Origin: Mycobacterium sp.
GTDB taxonomy: Bacteria; Actinomycetota; Actinomycetes; Mycobacteriales; Mycobacteriaceae
Direction: 5' to 3'
NCBI GenBank assembly: GCA_016197405.1
Contig: JACPVR010000013.1
Location: 310,001-374,000 of the forward strand
DNA length: 64,000 bases
Under the pieces are notes generated by a model. The model made no database searches. It was not told the origin of the DNA and saw only the letters and a program-made list of their open reading frames with translations. A program made the position numbers and the translations under genes. Shown here in pieces: positions 1 through 9,357 of this stretch; positions within the stretch are counted from its first letter, which is position 1; the number at the start of each line of letters is the position of its first letter.

Positions 1-172
1 CCGAGGTCTCCTTCGTGGTGGATGAATCGGAGGTCGTCGACGCCGACGTGGTCGTGCCGGTGTCCGCTGCCGACTCGGTGTCCGCGACTGCGACACCCGC
101 GCCGGCCACCAGTGCCGTCGATATACCCGCCGTCACCAGGCCGGACGCCAATAACACCGCCAAACGCTGCAC
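1..172 (-). CDS. N-terminus of a secreted Ser/Thr-rich protein (partial)
   Basis: The gene runs off the left edge; 57 codons are visible. The GTG start is preceded by a GAGGAG-like ribosome binding site. The first 30 residues form a typical Sec signal: a short basic start (Gln-Arg), a long Ala/Val/Leu/Gly core, and a probable AVA cleavage site followed by Asp-Thr-Glu. After that the chain is almost entirely Thr, Ser, Ala and Asp, a low-complexity linker seen in many mycobacterial exported proteins. It is divergent from the mmpL gene at 340. The function cannot be told from the visible part. Confidence 0.6.
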   Translation of the reverse strand, partial: MQRLAVLLASGLVTAGISTALVAGAGVAVADTESAADTGTTTSASTTSDSSTTKETS

Positions 173-339
173 GTGAACTCCTCGCACCCATCGGACAACA
201 GCCGTTGTCGAGTCCACATTCTTATGCCGATCAGGAGGTGTTGGTGACGGATCCGTCATTTCGGGTGACAACCCACGGCGGAGCGCGATTCTGGTATCAC
301 TGAGCGCAACTATGTATTAGGGGGCCGGGTGACTTCGGC

Positions 340-3186
340 ATGAATGTCTCCACCGAACCGGCGACGCGCAGCGGGCCGGCACGCTGGATCCGCCGGCTCG
401 CGCTCCCGATAATCCTCGGCTGGATCGCCGTCATCGTGGTGCTCAACATCAGCGTTCCGCAGCTCGAAGTGGTCGGCCAGATGCGCTCGGTGTCGATGGC
501 GCCCAACGAGGCGCCCTCGGTGATCGCCATGAAGCGCGTCGGCCAGGTCTTCGAGGAGTTCAAATCGAACAGCTCGGCGATGATCGTCCTGGAGGGCGAG
601 CAGCCCCTCGACGCCGACGCTCACGTGTTCTACAACGACATGGTCCGCAAGCTCGAAGCCGACACCAGACACGTCGAGCACGTACAGGACTTCTGGGGCG
701 ACCCGCTGACCGAAGCGGGTGCGCAAAGCAACGACGGCAAGGCCACCTACGTCCAGGTGTACCTGGCCGGCAACATGGGCGAGGCACTGGCCAACGAATC
801 GGTCGAGGCCGTGCAGGCAGTCGTCGCCGGGCTCACGCCGCCGCCCGGAGTCAAGGTATTCGTCACCGGGCCGTCCGCGCTTGCGGCCGACCAACATATC
901 GCCGGTGACCGCAGTGTGCGCCTCATCGAAGCGATGACGTTCACCGTGATAATCCTGACGCTCCTACTGGTGTACCGGTCGATCGTCACCGTGGTGATCG
1001 TGCTCGTCATGGTGGTGCTCGAACTGTCGGCGGCACGCGGCACCGTGGCGTTCCTGGGGTATCACAACATCATCGGGCTTTCGACCTTCGCGACCAATCT
1101 GCTCGTCACCCTCGCCATCGCCGCGGCGACCGACTACGCGATCTTCCTCATCGGCAGGTACCAGGAGGCCCGGGGCGCCGGTGAGGACCGGGAAACCGCG
1201 TACTACACCATGTTCCGCGGTACCGTCCACGTCATCCTGGGCTCGGGCATGACCATTGCCGGCGCGACCTTCTGCCTGCACTTCACCCGGTTACCGTATT
1301 TCCAGTCCCTGGGCATCCCCTTGGCCGTCGGGATGGTCACCGTTGTCTTCGCCGCCCTGACACTGGGCCCCGCAGTGGTCACCATCGCCGGGCGGTTCGG
1401 CCGCTTGCTGGAACCCCGGCGGGCCATGCGGATCCGGGGCTGGCGTCGGATCGGCACCGTGGTGGTGCGCTGGCCCGCGCCGGTGCTGCTTGCCACGATC
1501 GCACTGTCCCTGGTCGGACTGCTCACCCTGCCGGGCTACCGCACCAACTACAACGATCGCAACTATCTGCCCGCCGATCTGCCCGCCAACGCGGGATACG
1601 CTGCGGCCGAACGACATTTCTCGGCGGCGCGCATGAACCCCGAGCTGCTCCTCGTCGAAGCCGACCACGATCTGCGCAACTCGGCGGATTTCCTGGTGAT
1701 CGACAAGATCTCCAAAGCCATGTTCCAGGTGCCGGGTGTGGGACGAGTGCAGGCGATCACCAGGCCCCAGGGCACACCGATCGAGCACAGCACCATCCCG
1801 TTCATGCTGAGCAGGCAGGGCACCCTGGCCGACATGAACCGCAAATATCTCGACGACCGCATGGCCGACATGCTCAAACAGGTCGACGATATGCAGGTCA
1901 ACATCGACACCATGACGAAGATGATCGCGATCATGGAGCAGATGACCGCGACCATGAAAAGCGTGGTCGCCAAAACCCACGTCACCGCCGACGATATCGC
2001 CGTATTACGGGACCACATAGCGGATTTCGACGATTTCTTCCGTCCGTTACGCAACTACTTCTACTGGGAACCGCACTGTTTCGACATCCCGGTGTGCTGG
2101 GCGATCCGGTCGGTATTCGACACCCTCGACGGTACCGACACCCTGACCGACGCCTTCCAGCAGATCCTGCCCGATATCGACAAGATCGAGGTTCTGCTGC
2201 CGCAGATGCTCGCCTTGATGCCGGCCAACATCGCAACGATGAAGTCGATGAAGACCATGATGCAGACGATGTATCAGACCCAGAAGGGTCAGCAGGATCA
2301 GATGGAGGCGATGCAGAAGAACTCCAGCGCCATGGGCGAGGCCTTCGACACCGCCAAGAACGACGACACCTTCTATCTGCCGCCGGAGATCTTCGACAAC
2401 GCCGATTTCAAACGCGGCATGAAGAGTTTCATATCGCCGGACGGTCACGCGGTGCGGTTCATCATTTCCCACGACGGGGACCCGATGACGCCGGAGGGCA
2501 TCGAACGTGTCGACAAGATCCGGCAGGCGGCGAAGGAGGCCATGAAAGGCACGCCGCTGGAAGGGTCGAAGATCCTGCTCGGCGGTACGGCAGCGACCTT
2601 CAAGGATATGCAGGAAGGTAACAACTACGACCTGCTGATCGCCGGAATCGCCGCTCTGGCACTGATTTTCATCATCATGCTGCTGATAACCCGCAGCCTG
2701 GTGGCGGCGGCCGTGATCGTCGGTACCGTGGTGCTCTCGCTCGGTGCGTCGTTCGGTCTCTCAGTGTTGTTCTGGCAGCACATCATCGGTATCGAGCTGC
2801 ACTTCATGGTGATGGCGATGGCGGTGATCATCCTGTTGGCGGTGGGCGCCGACTACAACCTGCTGCTGGTGGCCCGATTCAAAGAGGAGATCCACGCCGG
2901 GCTCAACACCGGCATCATCCGGGCCATGGGTGGCACCGGATCGGTCGTGACGGCAGCGGGCCTGGTGTTCGCCTTCACCATGATGTCGATGGCGGTCAGC
3001 AATCTCACCGTCATCGCCCAGGTCGGTACGACCATCGGATTGGGTCTACTGTTCGACACCCTGGTGATCCGGTCGTTCATGACGCCGTCCATCGCGGCAC
3101 TGATGGGCAAGTGGTTCTGGTGGCCGCAGCTGGTCGGCCAACGGCCGGTGCCCTATACGCCGCCGGCGTCCTGGCCGGTGTCGTAG
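340..3186 (+). CDS. MmpL-family RND transporter (MmpL4/MmpL5-like), no adjacent mmpS
   Basis: This 948-residue RND-superfamily inner-membrane transporter should use the proton gradient to export a lipid or siderophore. TM1 lies at about residues 20-40. The Asp-Tyr pairs expected in TM4 and TM10 of MmpL proteins are D265-Y266 and D838-Y839. A long Met-rich helical stretch at about 500-680 matches the periplasmic coiled-coil hairpin of the MmpL4/5 group, and the WEPHCFDIP cysteine motif is present. It is strikingly similar to the second MmpL at the right end of this window, but no mmpS precedes it. ATG 340 is the start because an in-frame alternative further upstream is closed by stops. Its 3' end overlaps the convergent small secreted gene. 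Substrate unknown; siderophore or glycopeptidolipid-type export are both possible. Confidence 0.93.
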   Translation: MNVSTEPATRSGPARWIRRLALPIILGWIAVIVVLNISVPQLEVVGQMRSVSMAPNEAPSVIAMKRVGQVFEEFKSNSSAMIVLEGEQPLDADAHVFYNDMVRKLEADTRHVEHVQDFWGDPLTEAGAQSNDGKATYVQVYLAGNMGEALANESVEAVQAVVAGLTPPPGVKVFVTGPSALAADQHIAGDRSVRLIEAMTFTVIILTLLLVYRSIVTVVIVLVMVVLELSAARGTVAFLGYHNIIGLSTFATNLLVTLAIAAATDYAIFLIGRYQEARGAGEDRETAYYTMFRGTVHVILGSGMTIAGATFCLHFTRLPYFQSLGIPLAVGMVTVVFAALTLGPAVVTIAGRFGRLLEPRRAMRIRGWRRIGTVVVRWPAPVLLATIALSLVGLLTLPGYRTNYNDRNYLPADLPANAGYAAAERHFSAARMNPELLLVEADHDLRNSADFLVIDKISKAMFQVPGVGRVQAITRPQGTPIEHSTIPFMLSRQGTLADMNRKYLDDRMADMLKQVDDMQVNIDTMTKMIAIMEQMTATMKSVVAKTHVTADDIAVLRDHIADFDDFFRPLRNYFYWEPHCFDIPVCWAIRSVFDTLDGTDTLTDAFQQILPDIDKIEVLLPQMLALMPANIATMKSMKTMMQTMYQTQKGQQDQMEAMQKNSSAMGEAFDTAKNDDTFYLPPEIFDNADFKRGMKSFISPDGHAVRFIISHDGDPMTPEGIERVDKIRQAAKEAMKGTPLEGSKILLGGTAATFKDMQEGNNYDLLIAGIAALALIFIIMLLITRSLVAAAVIVGTVVLSLGASFGLSVLFWQHIIGIELHFMVMAMAVIILLAVGADYNLLLVARFKEEIHAGLNTGIIRAMGGTGSVVTAAGLVFAFTMMSMAVSNLTVIAQVGTTIGLGLLFDTLVIRSFMTPSIAALMGKWFWWPQLVGQRPVPYTPPASWPVS

Positions 3187-3437
3187 GGATTCACGCCGGA
3201 CGGTCCGGACTGCACACCGGTGCCGCCCGCATTACCGTTATCGCCTTCCTTCCAGAACAGCGAATCGGTGGGCTGCGGCGCCAGTCCGGTACCACCGGCC
3301 GCCTCACCCTCCTCCCAGAATCCGGGGTAGGTGGGGTCGAAGGTGTCCGAATCATCGGCTGCGGCGGTCGCGGGCAACGCGACTGCCGCCGCGGCCAGGA
3401 ATGCGATTACCGCCGACGCCGCCTTGGCAGATTTCAT
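3153..3437 (-). CDS. Small secreted protein with two FWxEG repeats
   Basis: The product has 94 residues. A Sec signal (Lys-rich start, Ala/Val core, cleavage near ATAAA-DD) is followed by an acidic, glycine-rich mature chain of about 67 residues. That chain contains two copies of a motif: FWEEGE then AGGTG, and FWKEGD then AGGTG. No cysteine or catalytic motif is visible. The in-frame ATG at 3437 is preferred because the signal begins there; a GTG or ATG nine bases upstream (3446) is also possible. The 3' end overlaps the end of the mmpL gene by 34 bases in convergent orientation. Function unknown. Confidence 0.65.
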   Translation of the reverse strand: MKSAKAASAVIAFLAAAAVALPATAAADDSDTFDPTYPGFWEEGEAAGGTGLAPQPTDSLFWKEGDNGNAGGTGVQSGPSGVNPYDTGQDAGGV

Positions 3438-3512
3438 ACCGCGCACGATAGACGCGTGCCGGCGGCCCGTGCGAGGTGTCCGGACTCCGCTAACCGCATG
3501 TTCGCGGATTGT

Positions 3513-3998
3513 TCACCCCGCAGACTCCAGCGCACCCGCCGAGAGCGCGGCATCGTTTATCCGGGTCAGCACCTCACGGAGGTGCTCGAGCTCGGCAAGA
3601 TCGACGCCCAGGCGTTCCACCACCGCGAGCGGGATCGCGAGCGCCCGACGCCGCAGCTCGATCCCCTGCTCGGTCAGGGTGACGTCGGTGGCACGTTCGT
3701 CGGCAGCGCTGCGCGTCCGGTTGATCAGTCCGAGTGTCTCCAACCGCTTGAGCATCGGCGACATGGTGGCCGAATCCATCTGCAACAAGGTCGCGATCTC
3801 TTTGACCGACAAGGGATCCGAGCTGGATTTGGCCTGATCCCACAGCGCCAGCATGACCAGATACTGCGGATGAGTCAGTCCCAGCGGCGCCAGTAATGGC
3901 CGATACACCGCCAGCACGGCCCGGTTGGCCACTGCCAGCGCGAAGCACACCTGCCGTTCCAGGGCCAATGGGTCGAGATCCTCGGAGACACCGGACAT
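3513..3998 (-). CDS. MarR-family regulator, OhrR-like (organic peroxide sensor type)
   Basis: This 161-residue winged-helix repressor resembles OhrR rather than a generic MarR. The N-terminal helix reads LERQVCFALAVANRAV, placing a cysteine (Cys18) where OhrR has its peroxide-reactive cysteine, followed by the typical YRPLLAPLGLTHPQYLVM segment. The recognition region includes SVKEIATLLQMDSATMSPMLKRLE, and the wing RTRSAADERATDV carries the usual Asp-Glu-Arg. There is no second C-terminal cysteine, so it would be a one-Cys sensor. OhrR genes usually sit beside ohr; here no ohr is present and the gene is divergent from a DUF5313 membrane protein, with a palindrome in the 59-base gap. Sensing chemistry is inferred from family knowledge. 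Confidence 0.85.
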   Translation of the reverse strand: MSGVSEDLDPLALERQVCFALAVANRAVLAVYRPLLAPLGLTHPQYLVMLALWDQAKSSSDPLSVKEIATLLQMDSATMSPMLKRLETLGLINRTRSAADERATDVTLTEQGIELRRRALAIPLAVVERLGVDLAELEHLREVLTRINDAALSAGALESAG

Positions 3999-4031
3999 GG
4001 CTGACAGCGTAGCGCCCGAAACTATTCGTGT

Positions 4032-4044
4032 CCTAATAATTAGG
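4032..4044. promoter_or_regulatory. Palindromic operator candidate for the OhrR-like regulator
   Basis: CCTAATAATTAGG is a perfect 6-1-6 inverted repeat in the gap between the divergent OhrR-like gene and the DUF5313 gene. It is AT-rich in a GC-rich context and lies 13 bases before the DUF5313 start, where it would overlap a promoter. AT-rich palindromes are typical MarR/OhrR operators. Binding is inferred. Confidence 0.55.
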
Positions 4045-4057
4045 GTACTATCTAGTT

Positions 4058-4480
4058 ATGTCCCGATCGTCCGCACGCCCGAAGCTCCCGCAGTACATCG
4101 CCTATTGCTACGGCAGGCAGCTGCCGGCTTCGATGCGCGAATGGGTGGCCGAGGACCTGGCCGGCCAGGGGGCCGTCCGGCGCCACATGATCCGCAGCGC
4201 CATCCCACCCTTCCTGGTGCTGGCACCGTTTTGGCTGTTACCGGCGTCGCTGTACGTGCACATGGAGATGACGGTGCCGATCTACGTGTGGGCGGTGGCC
4301 TTCGCGCTGGCGTTGAACAAGGTGTGGCGTCGGCACCGGCTGGCCCAACACGGCTTGGACCCCAACCTCGTCGACGTGCTCAGGACCCGCAAGGACGCCG
4401 CTCTCCACGAGGCGTACGCGCGGCGCTACGGGCCGCGACCCGAGTCCGCGAAGTGGCAGGCGAACAGCAGCCCGTTCTGA
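4058..4480 (+). CDS. DUF5313 family membrane protein
   Basis: The product has 140 residues. The N-terminal part (LPQYIAYCYGRQLPASMREWV, then DLAGQGAVRRHMIR) matches the mycobacterial DUF5313 family as I recall it. Two hydrophobic segments follow at about residues 49-66 and 73-88, then a basic cytoplasmic-looking tail rich in Arg/His. Function is unknown for the family. The ATG is only 13 bases from the palindrome shared with the divergent OhrR-like gene, so its expression is probably controlled by that regulator. Confidence 0.8.
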   Translation: MSRSSARPKLPQYIAYCYGRQLPASMREWVAEDLAGQGAVRRHMIRSAIPPFLVLAPFWLLPASLYVHMEMTVPIYVWAVAFALALNKVWRRHRLAQHGLDPNLVDVLRTRKDAALHEAYARRYGPRPESAKWQANSSPF

Positions 4481-5095
4481 GACTTCCCGCACCTGTCACG
4501 GTTGCTCTGCCCGAGCCGTCTCGCGGAACATGCGCCGTGACGATCTGGCCCGGCACTGAATTCGATTTGCTGTTCGACGACAAGCCGGCGCGCCGCCCGG
4601 GCAACGCTGCTACCGGGTTCGACCGCTCCGCGCCGTGACCCGTCAGACCGATTGTCGACCAACGCAGCATCGCCGGCCCGATGACGGAGGCGGCGAGCAG
4701 CGGTTCAGACGAACATGGCAGCCAGCGTCAATTGGCCAGTGCTGCAGGGTGACACGGGACCTCGCCGGCGCCGGGCACAGCCGCTCCGTCACACGGTCCG
4801 CCACCACCACACCGGTCGGATCCGCACCGCCGCCGCATGAACCCCGCCGCCGACTCCGGTGCCGGCAGTCGCGAACCCGCCGCCGGTACCCGCGGTCGCA
4901 CCAATTCGCCGGAAAGCGCCCAAGCATTTGCTGCCCGGACCTATGCTCGTAACCTGCGAGCACGGGCTGCCCGCGTCCCGCTCAGGCCCCAAGCGGAAGA
5001 CGCTTGCTAAGGTGGTGATGTTTGCTATTGCCGATCTGCACGTAGGGCGCCGTAAGCCCGGGCATAGCGCGACACCGTCCGGAGGGCCGACGCCG
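4481..5095. other. 615-base stretch without a convincing gene
   Basis: Open frames on both strands here (for example 4643-4963 and 4789-5103 on the minus strand) translate to Arg/Cys/Gly-rich chains without domain, signal or ribosome binding site and look like high-GC chance frames. A 33-codon frame from GTG 4537 also lacks support. The last 20 bases contain GGAGGG, the ribosome binding site of the GGDEF gene. No terminator or clear palindrome was seen. Confidence 0.5.
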
Positions 5096-6172
5096 ATGTC
5101 CACGCTCTGGAAGCCGAGACAGGCTGACCACTACGAGTGGTTCAGCGGTTATCTCGATGCCCGGGGGCTGACCGGAACGGTCCGGGTCATGATGGGCTTG
5201 ATCGCCATCTCACTGGCGATCAGCCTGCTGGCATTGCTCTTCAGCCCCGACAGCCCGCAGGGTCCGATCCCGACGGCAATGATGTGGGCCGCGGTTGCCG
5301 GTGGTGTCGCGGGCACCGCCCTGTGGATCTGGCGCTGGCCCACCCGACAACAGTCGTTCGCCTTCGCGGTTGTCTCCACGACGTCGATAGCGCTGGCCTG
5401 CCTGTCCTATCCGAATCCGCTGGCCGCGCTGCTGGGCTGTATCGCGTTCGCCACCAGCGGCGCCTACATCGCGTTCTTCCATTCGACGCGGCTGGTCCTC
5501 TACAACGTCGGAGTCGCGGCCGTGGTCGGACTGGTGCAAGCCGTCCGATTGGCCGTCGACGGGCACCTGGCGCTGGCCGGGGTAGACCTGTTCCTGGTGC
5601 TGCAGATAAACATCGCCATGCCGCTGTCCATCCAGGTGCTCGTGCGGGCACTGAGCGCCGACCTGGTCGAAGCCGATCTCGATCCGCTGACCGGGCTGCT
5701 CAACAGGCGCGCCTTCGAACACCAGACCAAGAGCATGTTGCGTGCCGGGCCGGGCCGCTACCTGCTGATGGCGCTGATCGACCTCGACGATTTCAAGAAG
5801 ATCAACGACAGCCGCGGACACCTCGCCGGCGATCAGGCGCTCAGGGACGTCGCCTATGCGTTGCGGGGTGCGGTCGTGGCAACCGCGATAATCGCGCGCA
5901 GCGGTGGCGAGGAATTCTTGATCGCCGAAGCCGTCACCTCCGATGACGCGTCGGTGCGCGCGCAGCGGATCTGCGACGCGGTGGCCGGTCTGCCCATCGG
6001 GGTGACCGCCAGCGTGGGAACTGCCTGCACCTCACTCGACGGCAGCGATTGCGTGGACGCACCACTCATCGACCAGATGATCGCCGCGGCCGACGACGCG
6101 ATGTACCGGGCAAAACGTTCGGGCGGCAACGGCTTTCACCACCACGGGCTGGTCTCACCGAAAAGCGGTTGA
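5096..6172 (+). CDS. Six-TM membrane diguanylate cyclase (GGDEF)
   Basis: This protein of 358 residues makes, or could make, cyclic di-GMP from two GTP. Six hydrophobic helices fill about residues 25-195 (a MASE-like sensor of unrecognised type). A GGDEF domain then begins with DPLTGLLNRRAFE, continues with DLDDFKKINDSRGH, and carries the signature SGGEEF, a GGEEF variant normally compatible with activity. The segment before the signature does not show the RxxD inhibitory site. No EAL domain follows. ATG 5096 is chosen over longer in-frame starts because GGAGGG lies 8-13 bases upstream and the upstream extension is low-quality sequence. The next gene is convergent. Confidence 0.88.
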   Translation: MSTLWKPRQADHYEWFSGYLDARGLTGTVRVMMGLIAISLAISLLALLFSPDSPQGPIPTAMMWAAVAGGVAGTALWIWRWPTRQQSFAFAVVSTTSIALACLSYPNPLAALLGCIAFATSGAYIAFFHSTRLVLYNVGVAAVVGLVQAVRLAVDGHLALAGVDLFLVLQINIAMPLSIQVLVRALSADLVEADLDPLTGLLNRRAFEHQTKSMLRAGPGRYLLMALIDLDDFKKINDSRGHLAGDQALRDVAYALRGAVVATAIIARSGGEEFLIAEAVTSDDASVRAQRICDAVAGLPIGVTASVGTACTSLDGSDCVDAPLIDQMIAAADDAMYRAKRSGGNGFHHHGLVSPKSG

Positions 6173-6184
6173 TTTTCCGCAGGG

Positions 6185-6703
6185 TTAACGGCTGCCGCCG
6201 ACCTCGGCGGGCAACGGTGCCATGGACGTCGTGGGCGTCGTAGGCGTCGAGCTCGATGACGTGGGACCCGGCCCCGGACCCGGCGAACTCGACGTCGCAG
6301 ATCCGTGGAAGTCGAGCCACGATTCACTGCGGATCACTTTGCTGCCCGCGCTGACGACAACCGATTTCGAGGTCACGGTGTAGGAGATGCCGTCGTTGTC
6401 GGCGACATACCCGCCGCCGGTGGCGGCCGATGCCGGCAGCACGAGCCGGGCACCGTCGCGTATGCGCACACCGCGGTATTCGTAGCCACCACCCGAGGTT
6501 GTGCATATCGCGATGCGTGCGGTCGCGGTGGCGCCGAACAAGACGGCGGTTGCCGGTGCGGAGCACCGCGCGGTGGAATCGAGGTAGCCCAGCTCGTCGA
6601 AGTTGGGCGATGCGTCGGCAGGCAGCACCGCGACGACGAACAGCGCCGAGCAGGCCGCCACGGTGCCGGACAACCGGAGTGCGAATTGCTGGGATGGGCG
6701 CAT
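6185..6703 (-). CDS. Secreted protein with Ser/Thr/Pro-rich C-terminal tail
   Basis: The product has 172 residues. The N-terminus is a Sec signal with probable cleavage after ADA near residue 31. The mature part is a compact beta-rich segment of about 95 residues with two cysteines (STARCSAP and IAICTTSG) that could form a disulfide. The last 45 residues are a Gly-Pro/Ser/Thr linker such as PGPGPGPTSSSS. The start is ATG 6703, three codons inside the longest frame. No family recognised. It is convergent with the GGDEF gene and ends 12 bases from it. Confidence 0.65.
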   Translation of the reverse strand: MRPSQQFALRLSGTVAACSALFVVAVLPADASPNFDELGYLDSTARCSAPATAVLFGATATARIAICTTSGGGYEYRGVRIRDGARLVLPASAATGGGYVADNDGISYTVTSKSVVVSAGSKVIRSESWLDFHGSATSSSPGPGPGPTSSSSTPTTPTTSMAPLPAEVGGSR

Positions 6704-6823
6704 CACAACCACCTGATCACGCCCGCTGCCGTTGCGCGACCCCGGCCGGACAACCTCAACGGATTCGTTAGGTGTCCGACACCATCTGGTTACGCGGTGA
6801 ATGTGGTTGAGCCTGAACGGCTG

Positions 6824-7450
6824 TCAGCTACCGAGCTCGCCGGCGATACCGCGCTCGATCTGCGCCGACGTCCGGGCGGGCAGCACGATCACACCGTCGA
6901 GCTCCCTACGGGCAAGGGCGTAGGCCTGTTCGCGTTCCTCACGGGTCGCCGCGGTGTCCGCGGCAACCCGCAACAGGCTCTGGGCCCGCGCCACCCGCTG
7001 CTGGTCCCCCGCGGAGAAATAGGTGCGCCGCCTGCGGATCGCCTCCGCCTCGGCGACGTCGAACGCGGTCACGTACTCCTCCACGGCATCGCGATAGTCG
7101 CGGGCGGCGTCGCGGTTGTCCAGCAGGTCGTCGGCCGCGGCGGGCCGAAGCAGGTCGGCCCGCACTTTCGCCCGGTGGAACCTCACCGTCAGCGGATCAC
7201 GCATATCGGTCATCAGCGGGAAATCCAGCAGCTTGACCATGTCGAGCTCGTAGTCGAGCCAGCGGGTATCGGTGCGGTCGTGTTCGGCCACCGTGCGGCG
7301 GACGACCCGCGCGGCGGCTTCGGCGCGCCCGGCGGCCGGCTCGGCCTGCCCCGCGCGCACCGCAGCGACCGCCTTGACCCCGGCAACGACCAACCCGATG
7401 ACGGGGACGATGACGATCAGCACTTCGATCAGGCGAAACAGGATGCCCAC
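6824..7450 (-). CDS. Membrane-anchored protein of unknown function
   Basis: The product has 208 residues. GTG 7450 is preferred because the protein then begins directly with a membrane helix (GILFRLIEVLIVIVPVIGLV); the frame extends upstream but that extension is Arg/His/Gly-rich noise. After the single TM the chain is a charged, Ala/Arg/Glu-rich, mostly helical cytoplasmic domain, with several segments likely to form coiled coil. No catalytic motif seen. It is divergent from the cutinase gene with a 125-base gap. Confidence 0.6.
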   Translation of the reverse strand: MGILFRLIEVLIVIVPVIGLVVAGVKAVAAVRAGQAEPAAGRAEAAARVVRRTVAEHDRTDTRWLDYELDMVKLLDFPLMTDMRDPLTVRFHRAKVRADLLRPAAADDLLDNRDAARDYRDAVEEYVTAFDVAEAEAIRRRRTYFSAGDQQRVARAQSLLRVAADTAATREEREQAYALARRELDGVIVLPARTSAQIERGIAGELGS

Positions 7451-7575
7451 ACCGCCAGGATGCCACCGGGTCGCACGCCGCGGACCGTGCCTCCCGGCGC
7501 CGCGCGTGTTTGCCCGCCCACCGGTGCGGGCATCAGGACCGTGAGGGTCGTCACAAATCGAATGGTGGGACAGCG

Positions 7576-8298
7576 ATGCAATCACAGACCAGGACCAGCG
7601 CGAGCAGGCGCGCCCGTTTGACCTCGGCCGCCCTGGGGGCGTTCACCGCCGTACTGGGCATGACGGTGAACATGCCCACCGCCGCGGCCGCGCCGTGCCC
7701 CGATGTCGAGGTGGTCTTCGCCCGCGGTACCGGCGAAGCGCCGGGCGTCGGTGGCGTGGGCCAGGCCTTCGTCGACTCGGTTCGCGCACAATCGGCCGGC
7801 CAGACCGTCGACGTCTACCCCGTCGACTACCCGGCCAGCGGCAACTTCGACGACCGGATGGCGTTCGCGCAGACCGTCGTCGACGGTATCCGCGATGCCG
7901 GCGAACACGTGCAGTCCACCGCCGCGAACTGTCCGGACACCCGGATCGTGCTGGGCGGCTATTCGCAGGGCGCGGTGGTCGCCGGTTTCGTGACATCGGC
8001 TTCGGTCCCCGACGGTGTGCCCACCGTCGCCGTGCCGGCTCCGCTGCCGCCGGAGGTGGCCAACCACGTCGCGGCGGTCGCCCTGTTCGGCACCCCGTCA
8101 CCGCAATTCCTGCAGCAGTACAGCGCTCCTCCCATCGTCATCGGCCCGCTGTATGCCGATAAGACCACCGAACTCTGCGCACCCGGCGACACCATCTGCG
8201 ACGGCGCACCCGACGGTGGGCCAACCATCGCGCATGCGCTCTACCCGGTGAACGGAATGGTCGGCGAGGGCGCGACGTTTGCCGTCGATCGCCTGTGA
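7576..8298 (+). CDS. Cutinase-family serine esterase (Culp type)
   Basis: The product is a 240-residue secreted alpha/beta hydrolase that cleaves ester bonds in lipids or polyesters outside the cell. A signal peptide ends at about AAAA-PCPDVEVVFARGTGE, the family's conserved N-terminal block. The nucleophile motif GGYSQGA places the catalytic serine at residue 130. The pair of cysteines around the Asp (LCAPGDTICDG) is conserved, and the C-terminal HALYP supplies the histidine. ATG 7576 begins the signal. A second, closely related cutinase lies at 18221 in the same orientation. Substrate could be triacylglycerol, phospholipid or envelope ester. Confidence 0.9.
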   Translation: MQSQTRTSASRRARLTSAALGAFTAVLGMTVNMPTAAAAPCPDVEVVFARGTGEAPGVGGVGQAFVDSVRAQSAGQTVDVYPVDYPASGNFDDRMAFAQTVVDGIRDAGEHVQSTAANCPDTRIVLGGYSQGAVVAGFVTSASVPDGVPTVAVPAPLPPEVANHVAAVALFGTPSPQFLQQYSAPPIVIGPLYADKTTELCAPGDTICDGAPDGGPTIAHALYPVNGMVGEGATFAVDRL

Positions 8299-8390
8299 CG
8301 CGCCGGTTTCGGCAGCGCCGCACCGGGGAACAAATAACGGACGCCGCTTAGCGTCACGTCGAGCATCCAACCGCTAACAGGATCGGGGCC

Positions 8391-9338
8391 GTGCCGAATA
8401 CATCACCGTCCGGGGAGCAGAAGCAGACCCGCAAGCCCGCCGCCCAATCTGCCTGGCTCTCGGCATCGGCCGCGAAAACCCGCGGTTCCGATCCCGACGA
8501 GGTGCAGTTCCATTACGACATCTCCAACGAGTTCTTCAAGCTCTGGCAGGACCCCAACCAGGTCTACAGCTGTGCGTATTTCGAGCGCGACGATATGACG
8601 CTGCAGGAAGCGCAGATGGCGAAGATCGATCTGTCGTTGGGCAAGCTCGGCCTGCAGCCCGGCATGACACTCGTCGACATCGGGTGCGGCTGGGGCGCCA
8701 CGATCATGCGCGCCGTGGAGAAGTACGACGTCAATGTCATCGGTCTGACGTTGTCGCAGAACCAGAAACAGCACATCGAGGACCACTGGTTCGCCAACTC
8801 CGACAGCTCGCGCCGGATGGAGGTTCGGCTGCAGCCCTGGGAGGAATTCGACGAACCGGTGGACCGGGTGGTCTCGATCGGCGCCTTCGAACACTTCGGA
8901 TTCAACAAGTACGACGACTACTTCAAGAAGACCTTCAACCTGATGCCCGATGATGGTGTGCAGCTACTGCACACCATCATCATTCCCAGCGATGCCGAGA
9001 TCAAGGCCAAGAAACTGCCGCTGACCATGTCGCGGGTTCGCTTCATCAAGTTCATAATGGACGAGATCTATCCCGGGGGCCGTCTGCCGCTGGCGGCACA
9101 GGTCACCGACCACGCGATCAAGGCTGGTTACACCGTGACCCGCGAGCAGCACCTACAGCCGCACTACGTCAGGACACTCGACACCTGGGCGGCCAATCTG
9201 GAATCCAAACGCGAGGAAGCCATCGAGATCACCTCCGAGGAGATCTACGAGCGATTCCTCAAATACCTGACCGGCTGCGCCGACCTGTTCCGCGAGGGCT
9301 ACACCGACGTAGTCCAATTCACTTGCGAAAAGGCCTGA
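8391..9338 (+). CDS. Mycolic acid methyltransferase / cyclopropane synthase family (MmaA-like)
   Basis: This 315-residue S-adenosylmethionine enzyme should modify the meromycolate chain (methyl, methoxy or cyclopropane group). The N-terminus YSCAYFERDDMTLQEAQ contains the family cysteine; VDIGCGWG binds SAM; SIGAFEHFG and LLHTI supply the Glu and His that hold bicarbonate in CmaA/MmaA structures. The chain ends with the usual GYTDVVQFTCEK. The start is GTG 8391; a run of about 20 Lys/Gln/Ser residues precedes the catalytic domain. It is followed after 19 bases by a second family member, so both are probably cotranscribed. Closest in feel to MmaA2-4; exact reaction not assignable. Confidence 0.9.
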   Translation: MPNTSPSGEQKQTRKPAAQSAWLSASAAKTRGSDPDEVQFHYDISNEFFKLWQDPNQVYSCAYFERDDMTLQEAQMAKIDLSLGKLGLQPGMTLVDIGCGWGATIMRAVEKYDVNVIGLTLSQNQKQHIEDHWFANSDSSRRMEVRLQPWEEFDEPVDRVVSIGAFEHFGFNKYDDYFKKTFNLMPDDGVQLLHTIIIPSDAEIKAKKLPLTMSRVRFIKFIMDEIYPGGRLPLAAQVTDHAIKAGYTVTREQHLQPHYVRTLDTWAANLESKREEAIEITSEEIYERFLKYLTGCADLFREGYTDVVQFTCEKA

Positions 9339-9357
9339 TTCAGCCGAGGAGGAGATA

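Noticed and set aside
4537..4638. 33-codon frame from GTG after the DUF5313 gene
   Set aside because: No ribosome binding site, no signal or domain, too short to support.
4643..4963. Minus-strand 106-codon frame between the DUF5313 and GGDEF genes
   Set aside because: Arg/Cys/Gly-rich chance composition, no ribosome binding site and no recognisable domain.
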